Assembly: GCA_038134485.1 (NCBI GenBank)
Contig: JAYPVG010000014.1
Span: 1 to 64,000 of the forward strand
Length of the DNA: 64,000 nucleotides
Direction of reading: 5' to 3'
From: NORP240 sp038134485
Lineage (GTDB): Bacteria; Pseudomonadota; Gammaproteobacteria; Pseudomonadales; Pseudohongiellaceae
In this document: piece after piece, positions 1-8,825 of the stretch
Numbering within the stretch: the stretch's first letter is position 1
How the letters are laid out: each line of letters begins with the position of its first letter
Translations under genes and position numbers: made by a program
The notes under the pieces: model-generated
Database searches by the model: none
What the model was told of the DNA's origin: nothing
What the model saw: the letters and a program-made list of their open reading frames with translations, nothing else

Positions 1-580
1 CAAGCTCTTCGACTACCTCGGTAGTAACACGCCAGTCATCAAGCAGTACGGGCTGATATTCGCTGGTGTGTGCGAACTCTTTCTCAGTGCTGACCGGCAG
101 TTCAGCCGCCCGCCAGGCCTGGTAACCGCCATTGAGAACCGCAACCTCCCGCACGCCGAGCGTTTTCAGGGTCCAATAGACCCGAGTTGCCGCTCCCATA
201 TCGGCAGGATCGGAGCCTTGATGCACAACCACTACAGGTGTCCCGGCTGTAATGCCCAGCTGCTGCAGCAAGGTTGTGTATTCGCCCAGACTGCGCAATT
301 GACCTGGATTACGTCCAACGCCACGCCAATCGGCATAAGGACTCTCGAGGCTGCCAGGAATATGTCCGCGATTATAGTTACCGGTAACACGGATTATTAG
401 AATCCCGGAGCTTCTTAACAGCACCTCCGCCAGCTCGTCGGGTTCGAACAGCGGCTTCCAGCCCGGCGCAGCCGCGAGCCCTGGCACCGGTAAAGACAAC
501 AACAGCAAACACGCGAGGATGGCAAGTATTTGCCTGCCCTGACTCCCGAATTCTTGGACTTCGAGCTTCCTGCCAACCAT
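1..580 (-). CDS. Exported rhodanese-family sulfurtransferase, 3' end beyond the window
   Basis: The minus frame is open from an ATG at 580 to the left edge (193 residues seen). The protein begins with a positively charged segment and a hydrophobic stretch ending in GLAAAP, a likely Sec signal peptide (about residues 1-38). The rest matches the first domain of tandem rhodaneses: RGHIPGS, then VVVVHQGSDPADMGAATRVYW and LGVREVAVLNGGYQAW. The loop that carries Cys in catalytic rhodanese domains has no Cys here, as in the non-catalytic first domain of tandem enzymes, so the catalytic domain would lie off the left edge. A GAGGAG ribosome-binding site sits 10 nt before the ATG. Periplasmic sulfane-sulfur transfer is inferred; the substrate is unknown. 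Confidence 0.85.
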   Translation of the reverse strand, partial: MVGRKLEVQEFGSQGRQILAILACLLLLSLPVPGLAAAPGWKPLFEPDELAEVLLRSSGILIIRVTGNYNRGHIPGSLESPYADWRGVGRNPGQLRSLGEYTTLLQQLGITAGTPVVVVHQGSDPADMGAATRVYWTLKTLGVREVAVLNGGYQAWRAAELPVSTEKEFAHTSEYQPVLLDDWRVTTEVVEEL

Positions 581-689
581 CTGCTGCGGTCTCCTCAAGC
601 GCTTCTGCCAACCCAATTGCAGTTGAAGTACAAGCATAAGCCTGTTGATCCACGACCTTCAAGTCAGTGTCGACCCGGACCCCGGTTCC

Positions 690-719
690 TTGTGACCCCG
701 CAGTGACGCGTGCTACATT
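690..719 (+). promoter_or_regulatory. Candidate sigma-70 promoter for leuB-like gene
   Basis: TTGTGA (690-695), 18-nt spacer, TACATT (714-719) preceded by TG one base upstream (extended -10). An ACGCGCC discriminator follows at once. The start codon is 63 nt further on. Pattern match only. Confidence 0.4.
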
Positions 720-782
720 ACGCGCCCTCTTTTGACGGCGAACCGGTGATCGCCGAACTCGGCAAGGAAAAAGGACAGGTCA

Positions 783-1889
783 ATGACGAAATATAAATTA
801 GCACTATTGGACGGCGATGGAATCGGGCCAGAAATCATGGCAGAGGCAGTCAAGGTGCTTGATCTGATAGCCGAGCGCAATGCTGTGGAATTCGAGCTAT
901 CCCACGGGGCATTCGGGGCCAATGCTTATTTCGATCACGGCCACTCTTTCCCCGAATCTACAAAAAAACTATGCGATGAGTCCGATGCCATCCTCAAAGG
1001 ACCCATTGGATTGAATCATGAAGAATCCAAAAAAATTCCGGTCGATATGCAACCCGAACGCGGTGCCTTGTTGCCGCTTCGACGACGCTACAACACTTTC
1101 GCCAATTTCAGACCGGTATTCCTGCCCAAGGGGCTTGCTCACTTCTCGCCACTCAAACCGGAAATCATTGGTGAAGGAATCGACTTGATCATTATTCGAG
1201 AGCTCGTCGGCGGTCTATATTTTGGAGACAAGGAAACCGGCATCAATGAAGCCGGACTCCGATACGTCAAGGAAAGCCTGGAATACGATGAAGAACAGAT
1301 TAGGCGGATTGCCCGGGTGGCTTTCGACACTGCCATGAGACGCAAAAAGGTATTGCACAACATCCACAAGAGCAATGTGCTGAAGTCCAGTGTACTGTGG
1401 AACGAGGTGCTGGAAGAAGTCGGTCAGGATTATCCGGAAGTGGAAATTATCCCCATTCTGGTGGATGCGGCAGCCACTTACCTGTGTCTGAATCCTGGTC
1501 AATTCGATGTCATGGTGATGGAGAACATGTTCGGCGACATTCTGAGCGATCAGGGCGGCGGCATCCTTGGTTCGCTGGGCCTCATGCCCTCCGCCTGTAT
1601 CGGCCCCGACAAAGCCTACTACGAACCGTCCCACGGTTCAGCGCCCGACATTGCAGGTCAGAATATAGCCAACCCCTACTCGATGATCGGATCGGTTGCC
1701 ATGATGCTGGAAATGTCCTTTGACATGGCCACTGAGGCCAAAAATGTCTGGCACGCGATGCAAAGCGTATTTGCGCGTGGTTATTCGACTCCGGACCTGT
1801 CAAAGCCGGGAAGCGGCGTCACCATGATTGATACCAGCGGGTTTGGTGACCTTGTGGTGGAAGAGCTTCGCCAGCAGCCCATCTCCTGA
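783..1889 (+). CDS. leuB: 3-isopropylmalate dehydrogenase family protein
   Basis: 368 aa, the usual length for the isocitrate/isopropylmalate dehydrogenase family. Seen: N-terminal LLDGDGIGPEI, substrate arginines in ERGALLPLRRRYNTFANFRP, RELVGGLYFGDKETG (the Tyr-containing active-site loop of LeuB), the family signature NMFGDILSDQGGG and the NAD-binding YEPSHGSAPDIAGQNIANP. LeuB oxidises and decarboxylates 3-isopropylmalate with NAD in leucine synthesis, in the cytoplasm. Two places differ from typical LeuB: LKGPIGLNHEESKK near residue 71 and HNIHKSNV where LeuB usually has DKANV, so a related beta-decarboxylating substrate is possible. RBS AAGGA lies 7 nt before the ATG. It converges with the leuA-like gene, leaving 10 nt between stops; leuC and leuD are not nearby. 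Confidence 0.8.
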   Translation: MTKYKLALLDGDGIGPEIMAEAVKVLDLIAERNAVEFELSHGAFGANAYFDHGHSFPESTKKLCDESDAILKGPIGLNHEESKKIPVDMQPERGALLPLRRRYNTFANFRPVFLPKGLAHFSPLKPEIIGEGIDLIIIRELVGGLYFGDKETGINEAGLRYVKESLEYDEEQIRRIARVAFDTAMRRKKVLHNIHKSNVLKSSVLWNEVLEEVGQDYPEVEIIPILVDAAATYLCLNPGQFDVMVMENMFGDILSDQGGGILGSLGLMPSACIGPDKAYYEPSHGSAPDIAGQNIANPYSMIGSVAMMLEMSFDMATEAKNVWHAMQSVFARGYSTPDLSKPGSGVTMIDTSGFGDLVVEELRQQPIS

Positions 1890-1899
1890 TTGCAGCTCG

Positions 1900-3462
1900 T
1901 CAGCTTCCCTGTTCGGTCTGCAGGCGCATGTTAATCATCCTCATGGTCGCCTTGATGGCGGCCAGTACCTGATTGGAATCGACCCCGCGAGTTTTTACAT
2001 TTCGGCCATCCATTCCCCAGGTGATGATGGCTTCAGTCAGGGCATTGGTATCACCACCCCGCGGAATGTGAACTTCAAAATCCAACAGTTCTGGCAGCTG
2101 AAAATTTCGCTGCTCCAATATCTTGATGATCGCGTTGATAAATGCCGCGAAGCCACCATTTCCGGATCCAGAAGCATGATATTCCTCACCCTCTAGCTCT
2201 ACTCGGATACTGGCGGTGCTCTCCACATCCATGCCACTGCTCACATAGCAGTTTTTCAGGCTGATAAGCTGGACTTCCCTGCTCTCCATGACATCTGCAA
2301 TGATAAATGGCAGATCTTCAACCGTGATTAGCTGCTTGGAATCACCTAGCTTTACTATTCGTTCCAATACCTTTGCCTGCTCATCTTCGCTCAGACTGAG
2401 GCCCAATTCTTCCAGGTTATTGACTAACGATGCCTTACCGCTCATTTTGCCAAGGGCATAAGTCCGCTTGCGGGCAAAACGTTCGGGACCCAGATCGGTG
2501 ACATAAAGATTACCTTTGAGGTCCCCATCAGCATGTATGCCGGCGGTCTGAGTGAATACGTCAGCGCCCACTATGGGAGTGTTGGCGGCTATCCATTTGC
2601 CGGAGAAATTTTCAACCATCCGACTCAGGGTGACAATGCGCGTCTCATCAACTGACAGCCGCATGCCCATCTTGTCCCTGAGAGCCACGACAACTTCGGC
2701 CAGCGACGCGTTGCCAGCGCGTTCACCCAGGCAATTAACGGTGCAGTGTACGCTGTCGACGCCGGCACGCACCGCCGCAAGCACATTGGCAGTAGCAAGA
2801 CCATAGTCATTGTGAGGATGAAAATCGAACGTCAGGTCCGGAAATTCCATCAACATTATCTGCAAGGCTGCATAGACCTCATCTGGCGACATGACACCAA
2901 GAGTGTCCGGCAGCATAAAATGCCTGATCCCCAGATCTCTCGTTCGATGTAGCAACCCGAACACATAGTCGCGACTGTCGGCAAACCCGTTTGACCAGTC
3001 TTCCAGATACATGTTGCACAGCAAGCCTTTGCCGTGAGCATATTCTACCGTTCTCACTATATCTTCGGCATGGGTTTCCACGGTTTTTCCAAGCTGCTTG
3101 CGACAATGTTTCTCGCTGCCCTTAGACAGCAGATTGATAACCTTTCCTCCGGCGCTAGCAATCCAGTCTACACTGCGCTTGTGGTCAACGAAGCCGAGTA
3201 CTTCGATCCGCTCATCATAACCTTCGCTGGCGGCCCACCTGTTGATTTGGGCGACCGCCTGCTTTTCACCGTCAGAGACGCAGGCTGACGCGATTTCAAT
3301 CCGATCGACATTCAGCGACTGCAGCAGTGCGCGGGCAATATTCAGCTTTTCGTTAGCTGCAAAGGAAACGCCCTGGGTTTGTTCGCCATCCCGGAGCGTG
3401 GTGTCCATAATCGAGATATGGCGGCCGGATACGGTTGAATCTTTTGTGGCTGGAGTGCTCAT
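1900..3462 (-). CDS. 2-isopropylmalate / citramalate synthase family protein
   Basis: 520 aa. The DRE-TIM metallolyase domain comes first: DTTLRDGEQTQG (residues 20-31), DFHPHNDYGLATANVLAAVRAG, CTVNCLGERAGNASL and GIHADGDLK. It is followed by a C-terminal regulatory domain (about 390-515) of the LeuA dimerisation type, which binds the feedback inhibitor in relatives. The enzyme condenses acetyl-CoA with a 2-oxo acid, either 2-oxoisovalerate (LeuA) or pyruvate (CimA); the motif GEQTQG in place of the classic GEQSPG leaves this open. The ATG start has an AGGTGG ribosome-binding site 5-6 nt upstream. It lies tail to tail with the leuB-like gene, which supports a joint role in branched-chain amino-acid synthesis. 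Confidence 0.85.
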   Translation of the reverse strand: MSTPATKDSTVSGRHISIMDTTLRDGEQTQGVSFAANEKLNIARALLQSLNVDRIEIASACVSDGEKQAVAQINRWAASEGYDERIEVLGFVDHKRSVDWIASAGGKVINLLSKGSEKHCRKQLGKTVETHAEDIVRTVEYAHGKGLLCNMYLEDWSNGFADSRDYVFGLLHRTRDLGIRHFMLPDTLGVMSPDEVYAALQIMLMEFPDLTFDFHPHNDYGLATANVLAAVRAGVDSVHCTVNCLGERAGNASLAEVVVALRDKMGMRLSVDETRIVTLSRMVENFSGKWIAANTPIVGADVFTQTAGIHADGDLKGNLYVTDLGPERFARKRTYALGKMSGKASLVNNLEELGLSLSEDEQAKVLERIVKLGDSKQLITVEDLPFIIADVMESREVQLISLKNCYVSSGMDVESTASIRVELEGEEYHASGSGNGGFAAFINAIIKILEQRNFQLPELLDFEVHIPRGGDTNALTEAIITWGMDGRNVKTRGVDSNQVLAAIKATMRMINMRLQTEQGS

Positions 3463-3515
3463 AGTTCCACCTGGCGGCGCAACAACCGCCCCGAACAGTG
3501 AATTAAAAGGCGCCG

Positions 3516-3524
3516 ATTCTATCA
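3516..3524 (-). promoter_or_regulatory. Extended -10 promoter for the leuA/cimA-like gene
   Basis: On the minus strand TGA-TAGAAT is followed by CGGCGCC and TTTTAA. The same string, with one or two changes, precedes the thioesterase gene at 12563-12571. The -35 box (TTCAAG at 17 nt) is poor, as expected of an extended -10 promoter. Confidence 0.4.
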
Positions 3525-3694
3525 GTTAATTGGCCAGCCTTGAAACCGCCAGAACGAACGGGGGCGACCCGGGATCGCAATTCCCTGATTCATCACCCGG
3601 ATCACTGCGGACGCGCGCATCAGAGCTGTAAAATCAGGGGCAAACATTCCGTTTGCAATGGACTTACTGCATTCATTTATGTGGCGGTTACGTA

Positions 3695-3700
3695 TATACT
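3695..3700 (+). promoter_or_regulatory. Candidate -10 box for the pnt operon
   Basis: TATACT followed by CCGCGC, 37 nt before the pntAA ATG. A weak -35 match (TTCATT) is 17 nt upstream. A GGGAG ribosome-binding site lies about 7 nt before the ATG. Confidence 0.4.
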
Positions 3701-3737
3701 CCGCGCTTTACTCGAAATCGACCGCCGGGAGTAGTCT

Positions 3738-4874
3738 ATGCCTATAAAAATCGGAGTCCCGACAGAAATTCGGGAAGGCGAACAACGAGTGGCGCTGGTA
3801 CCTGATGTAGTCAAGCGGCTCGTCAGCCTGGGGGCTCAGGTTGACATTCAGTCTGGAGCTGGTGAAAAAGCTGGCTGGACCGACGCGCAGTATGCAGAAG
3901 CCACCATAGTCAGCGACGGCTCCCAACTTCTGGGCAATGCCGACATCACCCTCATGGTAAACCCCATCACGAGCCAGCAGATCGACCAACTGAAAGACGG
4001 CTCTGTTCTTATTGGTTATCTGAACCCGTTCTCGGAACTGGACCGTTTCGAAAAGCTTGCCAGCAAAAATGTCAGCGCATTCTCAATGGAAATGGTTCCC
4101 AGGATTTCTCGCGCCCAGGCCATGGATGCGCTGTCCTCACAGGCCGCCATCGCAGGCTATAAGGCAGTGTTAATGGCAGCAAGCTTGCTTGGAAAATTTT
4201 TCCCGATGCTGACCACGGCGGTCGGTACAGTGAGACCCTCCAAGGTTCTGGTCATCGGTGCCGGCGTAGCCGGTCTGCAAGCCATAGCGACCGCCAGGAG
4301 ACTCGGGGCAATTGTGGAAGGATACGACGTACGTGCGGCGGTGAAGGAACAGGTGGAATCTCTTGGAGCCAAATTTGTCGACGTAGGAATCAAGGCGGAA
4401 GGCAGCGGTGGTTACGCCAGGGAACTGACGGACGAGGAAAAACAGCAACAGCAGGATGTGCTTGCCCAGCACATAGCCGCCGCGGATGTGGTAATCACCA
4501 CGGCTGCCATTCCCGGCAGGGCCTCTCCCCGTATAGTCACAACCGCCATGGTCGAGGCCATGCGCGGCGGTTCGGTAATCCTGGATCTGGCAGCGGAAGG
4601 CGGGGGCAATTGCGAACTCACCAGAGCAGGTGAGACCGTAATTCACAATCACGTACAGATTTACGGACCGATAAATGTCCCAAGTACTGTTAGCAATCAC
4701 GCGAGTGAGCTGTATGCCAAGAATCTTCTGAACTTTCTCGAGCTGCTTATTCAAGAAGGCCAGATAAACATAAATCTGGAAGACGAAGTTATCAACGACA
4801 GTCTGCTAACCCACGATGGAAAAATCCACCACCCTGTCCTCCAGGAAAGAATGAATAATCAAGGAGCGGAGTAA
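3738..4874 (+). CDS. pntAA: NAD(P) transhydrogenase subunit alpha part 1
   Basis: 378 aa: domain I of proton-translocating transhydrogenase. It opens with IGVPTEIREGEQRVALVPDVV, the alanine dehydrogenase/PNT N-terminal signature. NAD(H)-binding Rossmann motif GAGVAGLQAIATARRLGA is near residue 173, followed by EGYDVR. The domain exchanges hydride between NADH and NADP+ with domain III of PntB, coupled to proton entry. No membrane segment is present: as in Rhodospirillum-type enzymes, the alpha chain is split and the membrane part is a separate gene. The stop overlaps the start of pntAB (TAATG), so translational coupling is likely. Confidence 0.95.
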   Translation: MPIKIGVPTEIREGEQRVALVPDVVKRLVSLGAQVDIQSGAGEKAGWTDAQYAEATIVSDGSQLLGNADITLMVNPITSQQIDQLKDGSVLIGYLNPFSELDRFEKLASKNVSAFSMEMVPRISRAQAMDALSSQAAIAGYKAVLMAASLLGKFFPMLTTAVGTVRPSKVLVIGAGVAGLQAIATARRLGAIVEGYDVRAAVKEQVESLGAKFVDVGIKAEGSGGYARELTDEEKQQQQDVLAQHIAAADVVITTAAIPGRASPRIVTTAMVEAMRGGSVILDLAAEGGGNCELTRAGETVIHNHVQIYGPINVPSTVSNHASELYAKNLLNFLELLIQEGQININLEDEVINDSLLTHDGKIHHPVLQERMNNQGAE

Positions 4875-5176
4875 TGATTGAAGGATTAGCTGCCCTCTAT
4901 ATATTTATGCTGGCAGGCTTTACGGGCTACGAGATCATAGCCCGTGTGCCGGTCATACTACATACCCCACTGATGTCTGGATCAAACTTTGTCCATGGCA
5001 TCGTGCTGGTCGGGGCGATGTTTGCGCTGGGAATCGCTGAAACTCCTGCCGAGCAGGTTATCGGATTCATTGCAGTGCTCCTCGGAGCCGGCAACGCGGT
5101 CGGTGGCTATGTGGTCACAGAGCGCATGCTGGAGATGTTCAAATCCAGCAAGAAAGAAAGCGGCGGGGAGGGTTAA
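4874..5176 (+). CDS. pntAB: NAD(P) transhydrogenase subunit alpha part 2
   Basis: 100 aa, almost wholly hydrophobic, with about three membrane helices (AALYIFMLAGFTGYEII; FVHGIVLVGAMFALGIA; IGFIAVLLGAGNAVGGYVV). This corresponds to the alpha part of domain II, which forms the proton channel together with PntB. The short cytoplasmic tail EMFKSSKKESGGEG follows. It overlaps pntAA by one base and ends 3 bp before pntB. Confidence 0.95.
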   Translation: MIEGLAALYIFMLAGFTGYEIIARVPVILHTPLMSGSNFVHGIVLVGAMFALGIAETPAEQVIGFIAVLLGAGNAVGGYVVTERMLEMFKSSKKESGGEG

Positions 5177-5179
5177 ATC

Positions 5180-6604
5180 ATGGAGTTACTCATACAGGCT
5201 TCCTACTTCGCTGCTGCAGTCCTGTTTATCCTGGGACTCAAACAGATGAGCTCGCCGGTTACCGCCCGACGCGGAATTAATTGGGCCGGCGGCGGAATGG
5301 TACTGGCTACGCTGGTGACATTCGTCGCACCTGAAATCACCAGTACCAGCCATGCCACAACTAATCTGATCCTGATAATTGTTGCCATCGGCATCGGTGG
5401 TGGCTATGCCTGGTGGAGCGGCAAAAAAGTCGCGATGACCGACATGCCGCAGATGATCGCCATGTATAACGGTATGGGAGGCGGTGCCGCTGCCACTATT
5501 GCAGCTGTCGAATTATTGAAAGCAACCGACGAGGTGAACCGCGGCCTGGCCGACTCCATTCCCGACGCACTCGGCGCTGACGTGGCAGTTCTCGCTATAC
5601 TGGGAGCGATAATCGGAACCATCTCATTCAGCGGTAGCATCATCGCCTGGGCAAAACTGGACGGTCGACTGCATCGTAGCAAGCTGTTGCCGGCCCAGCA
5701 TCTGGTAAACGCGGTAGTCGCAATCGCAACTGTCGGTTTCGCCATCGCCATCTACTTCGCCAGCGACCTGTCTCCTATTATCATTTTCTACGCCCTGGCG
5801 CTGATCCTCGGGATTTTCATTACCGTGCCGGTCGGTGGTGCTGACATGCCGGTGATCATCTCCCTGTTCAATGCGTTGACCGGACTCGCGGTAGGATTTG
5901 AGGGCTACGTACTCGGCAATGCGGCAATGATTATTGCCGGCATCGTGGTCGGGTCAGCGGGGAGCCTGCTGACCCATCTGATGGCAGTTGCCATGAATCG
6001 CTCGGTGGCGAATGTTTTCTTCGCCGGGGTAGGAACCGATACGGGTGGCGCCGCGACCAGCGATGAGCAAGGCATTATGAAAGAGATCCAGGCCCAGGAC
6101 TCGGGCATCCTGATGGCTTTTGCCAGTCAGGTCATCATAATTCCGGGCTATGGGATGGCCGTTGCTCAAGCACAGCACAAAATTTGGGAACTGACTCAGT
6201 TACTTACCGATCGCGGCGTATCGGTCAAGTTTGCTATCCATCCGGTTGCCGGACGAATGCCAGGACACATGAATGTCTTGCTGGCGGAAGCAGGCGTGCC
6301 TTACGACATGATTTACGATATGGATGACATCAATGCCGACTTCAAGAACACGACGGTAAGCCTGGTGATTGGCGCCAACGACGTGGTCAATCCATCTGCC
6401 AAGAATGACAGTAGTAGTCCGCTTTACGGCATGCCTATACTTGATGCGATGAACTCAGATAACGTGATTGTCATCAAGCGAGGCAGGGGCGCAGGCTTCT
6501 CCGGCGTTGAAAATCCATTATTTTTCGCTGACAACACTCGCATGCTGTTTGGGGACGGTCAAAAAGCCGCCAACCAACTTATTCAGGCGGTCAAGGAGCT
6601 CTAG
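5180..6604 (+). CDS. pntB: NAD(P) transhydrogenase subunit beta
   Basis: 474 aa, standard PntB length. The N-terminal two thirds hold about nine hydrophobic helices (domain II). The C-terminal third is the NADP(H)-binding domain III with IIPGYGMAVAQAQ, HPVAGRMPGHMNVLLAEA and VIGANDVVNPSA. With PntAA and PntAB it uses the proton gradient to reduce NADP+ by NADH, supplying NADPH. A strong GGGAGGG ribosome-binding site lies about 8 nt before the ATG. The RDD gene starts just after it, so the transcript may have four genes. Confidence 0.95.
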   Translation: MELLIQASYFAAAVLFILGLKQMSSPVTARRGINWAGGGMVLATLVTFVAPEITSTSHATTNLILIIVAIGIGGGYAWWSGKKVAMTDMPQMIAMYNGMGGGAAATIAAVELLKATDEVNRGLADSIPDALGADVAVLAILGAIIGTISFSGSIIAWAKLDGRLHRSKLLPAQHLVNAVVAIATVGFAIAIYFASDLSPIIIFYALALILGIFITVPVGGADMPVIISLFNALTGLAVGFEGYVLGNAAMIIAGIVVGSAGSLLTHLMAVAMNRSVANVFFAGVGTDTGGAATSDEQGIMKEIQAQDSGILMAFASQVIIIPGYGMAVAQAQHKIWELTQLLTDRGVSVKFAIHPVAGRMPGHMNVLLAEAGVPYDMIYDMDDINADFKNTTVSLVIGANDVVNPSAKNDSSSPLYGMPILDAMNSDNVIVIKRGRGAGFSGVENPLFFADNTRMLFGDGQKAANQLIQAVKEL

Positions 6605-6612
6605 ACACCTCA

Positions 6613-7107
6613 TTGACTGCGGATCTGAAAGCAATCAATCTGTCGGCGCTGCCCAGCGCCGGCATGCTCCGACGCCTGGCCGCTCTGCTTTATGACGGGT
6701 TTCTGGTGACTGCGATCTGGATGCTTGCAGGCTTCATACTCCAATTAATCATCGGTACCGAATCCAATCGACTCGAAAACGGTGTGGTACAAACGGACCC
6801 TGTGGTTGATCTGGTGCTGTTTGCAATTATGTTAATTTCGGCCGCGCTGTTCTATATCTGGTTCTGGTGCCGGAGCGGTCAAACCCTTGGTATGCTGGCC
6901 TGGCGTCTTCGTGTTCAGGATTACCAGGGCGAACTCCTCACGCCCTATCGGGCGGCATGGCGTTTTATACTGGCCTGGCCCTCATTTTTTCTTTTCGGTC
7001 TCGGGTACCTGTGGCTGTTGGTGGATAAACACCATGATGCAGCCCATGATCGTCTATCTAAAACCCGGGTCGCATTGCTGCCAAAGGAATTTCAGCCGCT
7101 TAAATAA
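6613..7107 (+). CDS. RDD family membrane protein
   Basis: 164 aa if the TTG at 6613 is used; an ATG at 6664 would give 147 aa and still contain the whole domain. The RDD signature is RRLAALLYDGFLV, followed by two membrane helices, an acidic loop (VQTDPVVDL), and the second conserved block GQTLGMLAWRLRVQDYQGE. A last helix pair ends in WLLVDKHHDAAHDRLSKT. RDD proteins are small inner-membrane proteins; a few act as ion antiporters, most are uncharacterised. It lies 8 bp after pntB on the same strand. Confidence 0.8.
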   Translation: MTADLKAINLSALPSAGMLRRLAALLYDGFLVTAIWMLAGFILQLIIGTESNRLENGVVQTDPVVDLVLFAIMLISAALFYIWFWCRSGQTLGMLAWRLRVQDYQGELLTPYRAAWRFILAWPSFFLFGLGYLWLLVDKHHDAAHDRLSKTRVALLPKEFQPLK

Positions 7108-7157
7108 GCGTCGCAAGCCCTGGTCAGAGTAGACTTGACCGTGGAGAGCAGCGGTAA

Positions 7158-8825
7158 TCATTGTCGCAATGCAAAAGTCGCCAGAGTATTGCCTGAAATA
7201 ATGGACACGTACTGAGTACCCTCAACCATGTAGGTGACCGGCGCCATCACAATTTGCCCACCGAGATTTTTGTACCACAGTAGCTCCCCCGTGCGGGCAT
7301 CCAGGATATGGAAATACCCTTCTCGACCCCCGGTTAACAGTAAATCCGAAGCTGTCGTCAACATGCCACTGTCACTTACATCAAACTGTTCAAACTCCCA
7401 GACTTCTTCCCCGGTTTGAGGATCCATTGCCTTGAGTGATGCATGTCCTACTTCATCGGTCCAGTTATTTATCGGATTTGTGCGACCGATCCCTATGGTA
7501 GGAGCACCCTGCACCGGCGCCAGGACCGAAAATCCGCCTCCGAGGAAGGCCCTGCCGGGTTCATACTCAGCCTCTTCGGCTCGGTAAATAGTTGCGTAAT
7601 CTTCCCAGGCACTGAAATAAAACAGCCCGGTACGTGGACTGAAAGAAGGTGGATACCAATTCGTGCCGCCCTGATTACCCGGATATGTCGGCATACCCTC
7701 TGGTTGTGGCGTTGGAATGGGTCTCCCGTTCTCATCGAGCCCGCTGGACCAATTTACCCGGACATAGGGCTTACCAACCAGAAACTCTCCATCCGTCCGA
7801 TCGAGGACGTAGAAGTATCCGTTGCGGTTCGCCCACATCATGACCTTACGCGCTTCACCTTGCCAGTCAATATCGGCTAGCACCGGCACCTGCACCGAAT
7901 CATAGTCGTAGCCGTCGTTGGGCGTGAATTGAAAGTACCATTCCAGTTCGCCCGTATCCGCGTTCAGTGCAATTACCGAATCTGAATACAGGTTATCGCC
8001 GGGCCGCTGCCCGGCATTCCAGTCGGGACCCGGATTGCCTACTCCCCAGTAGGTGAGATTAAGTTCCGGGTCGAAGGACCCAGTAATCCATACGGGCGCT
8101 CCGCCATGTTGCCAGTCATCGCCCTCCCATGAGTCATGGCCCGGCTCGCCAGGCGCGGGAATTGTGTAAGTTTTCCAGGCTTGTTCTCCGGTTACAGCAT
8201 CAAACGCAGCGACGTAACCACGAATGCCAAATTCGCCGCCACCTACTCCCACCATGATTTTGTCCTTGACCGCCAGCGGCGCCATCGTGACCGAATAGGC
8301 CAGATCGACCTCACCTACCTCCACGTTCCAGAGCACCTGTCCATTGATACGGTCGAGCGCCACGAGGCGAGCATCCAGGGTGCCCATATAAACACGATCG
8401 TCCAGTATCGCCACGCCGCGATTGTTGGCGCCGCAGCAGACCCTGGCGTTCTCAGCAGGCGTGTGTCTGTATTTCCAGAATACCCGACCGGTCACGGCAT
8501 CTATTGCCATGACACTGTTGGGTCGTTCGGTGACATACATGATGCCGTCCACCACCAGCGGATTACTTTGCCACGCACCAAAGACCTGGTTGGGCAGCAT
8601 CCAACGTAGCTCCAGGTCGCCCACATTTTCTCGAGTGATCTGTTCCAGACGACTGTGACGCTGACTCAGATAGCCACCGTTGTAGGTCATCCAGTTTTGC
8701 GGCTCGCTGTCGGCATTGAGAATGCGCTCAAACGGCACCTGGGCTACCGCCGCCCCCGATGAAAGCAGAAGGAACGACAGTCCCAGACTGAAAACTTGCG
8801 TGAAAATAAAATTTTTAGTCATCAT
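7158..8825 (-). CDS. Exported PQQ-dependent dehydrogenase, predicted lanthanide type
   Basis: 555 aa with a Sec signal peptide (about 1-29, ending AAVAQ), so periplasmic. It is an eight-bladed propeller with repeated tryptophan-docking blocks (AIDAVTGRVFWKY; AFDAVTGEQAWKTY; AMDPQTGEEVWEF; DARTGELLWYK). Key residues: the vicinal disulfide C130-C131, metal ligands E198 (GGGEFG) and N264 (GVGNP), and the catalytic Asp in GYDYDS as D307. A second Asp, D309, follows two residues later, which is the extra lanthanide ligand of XoxF/PedH-type enzymes; calcium enzymes have Ala or Ser/Thr there. It oxidises an alcohol or aldehyde and passes electrons to a cytochrome c. The start overlaps the upstream cytochrome gene by 4 bp. 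The substrate is not determined. Confidence 0.9.
   Translation of the reverse strand: MMTKNFIFTQVFSLGLSFLLLSSGAAVAQVPFERILNADSEPQNWMTYNGGYLSQRHSRLEQITRENVGDLELRWMLPNQVFGAWQSNPLVVDGIMYVTERPNSVMAIDAVTGRVFWKYRHTPAENARVCCGANNRGVAILDDRVYMGTLDARLVALDRINGQVLWNVEVGEVDLAYSVTMAPLAVKDKIMVGVGGGEFGIRGYVAAFDAVTGEQAWKTYTIPAPGEPGHDSWEGDDWQHGGAPVWITGSFDPELNLTYWGVGNPGPDWNAGQRPGDNLYSDSVIALNADTGELEWYFQFTPNDGYDYDSVQVPVLADIDWQGEARKVMMWANRNGYFYVLDRTDGEFLVGKPYVRVNWSSGLDENGRPIPTPQPEGMPTYPGNQGGTNWYPPSFSPRTGLFYFSAWEDYATIYRAEEAEYEPGRAFLGGGFSVLAPVQGAPTIGIGRTNPINNWTDEVGHASLKAMDPQTGEEVWEFEQFDVSDSGMLTTASDLLLTGGREGYFHILDARTGELLWYKNLGGQIVMAPVTYMVEGTQYVSIISGNTLATFALRQ

Noticed and set aside
3738..5176. Frameshift splitting pntA into two genes
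   Set aside because: The split into pntAA and pntAB with TAATG coupling is the normal three-subunit form in many proteobacteria.
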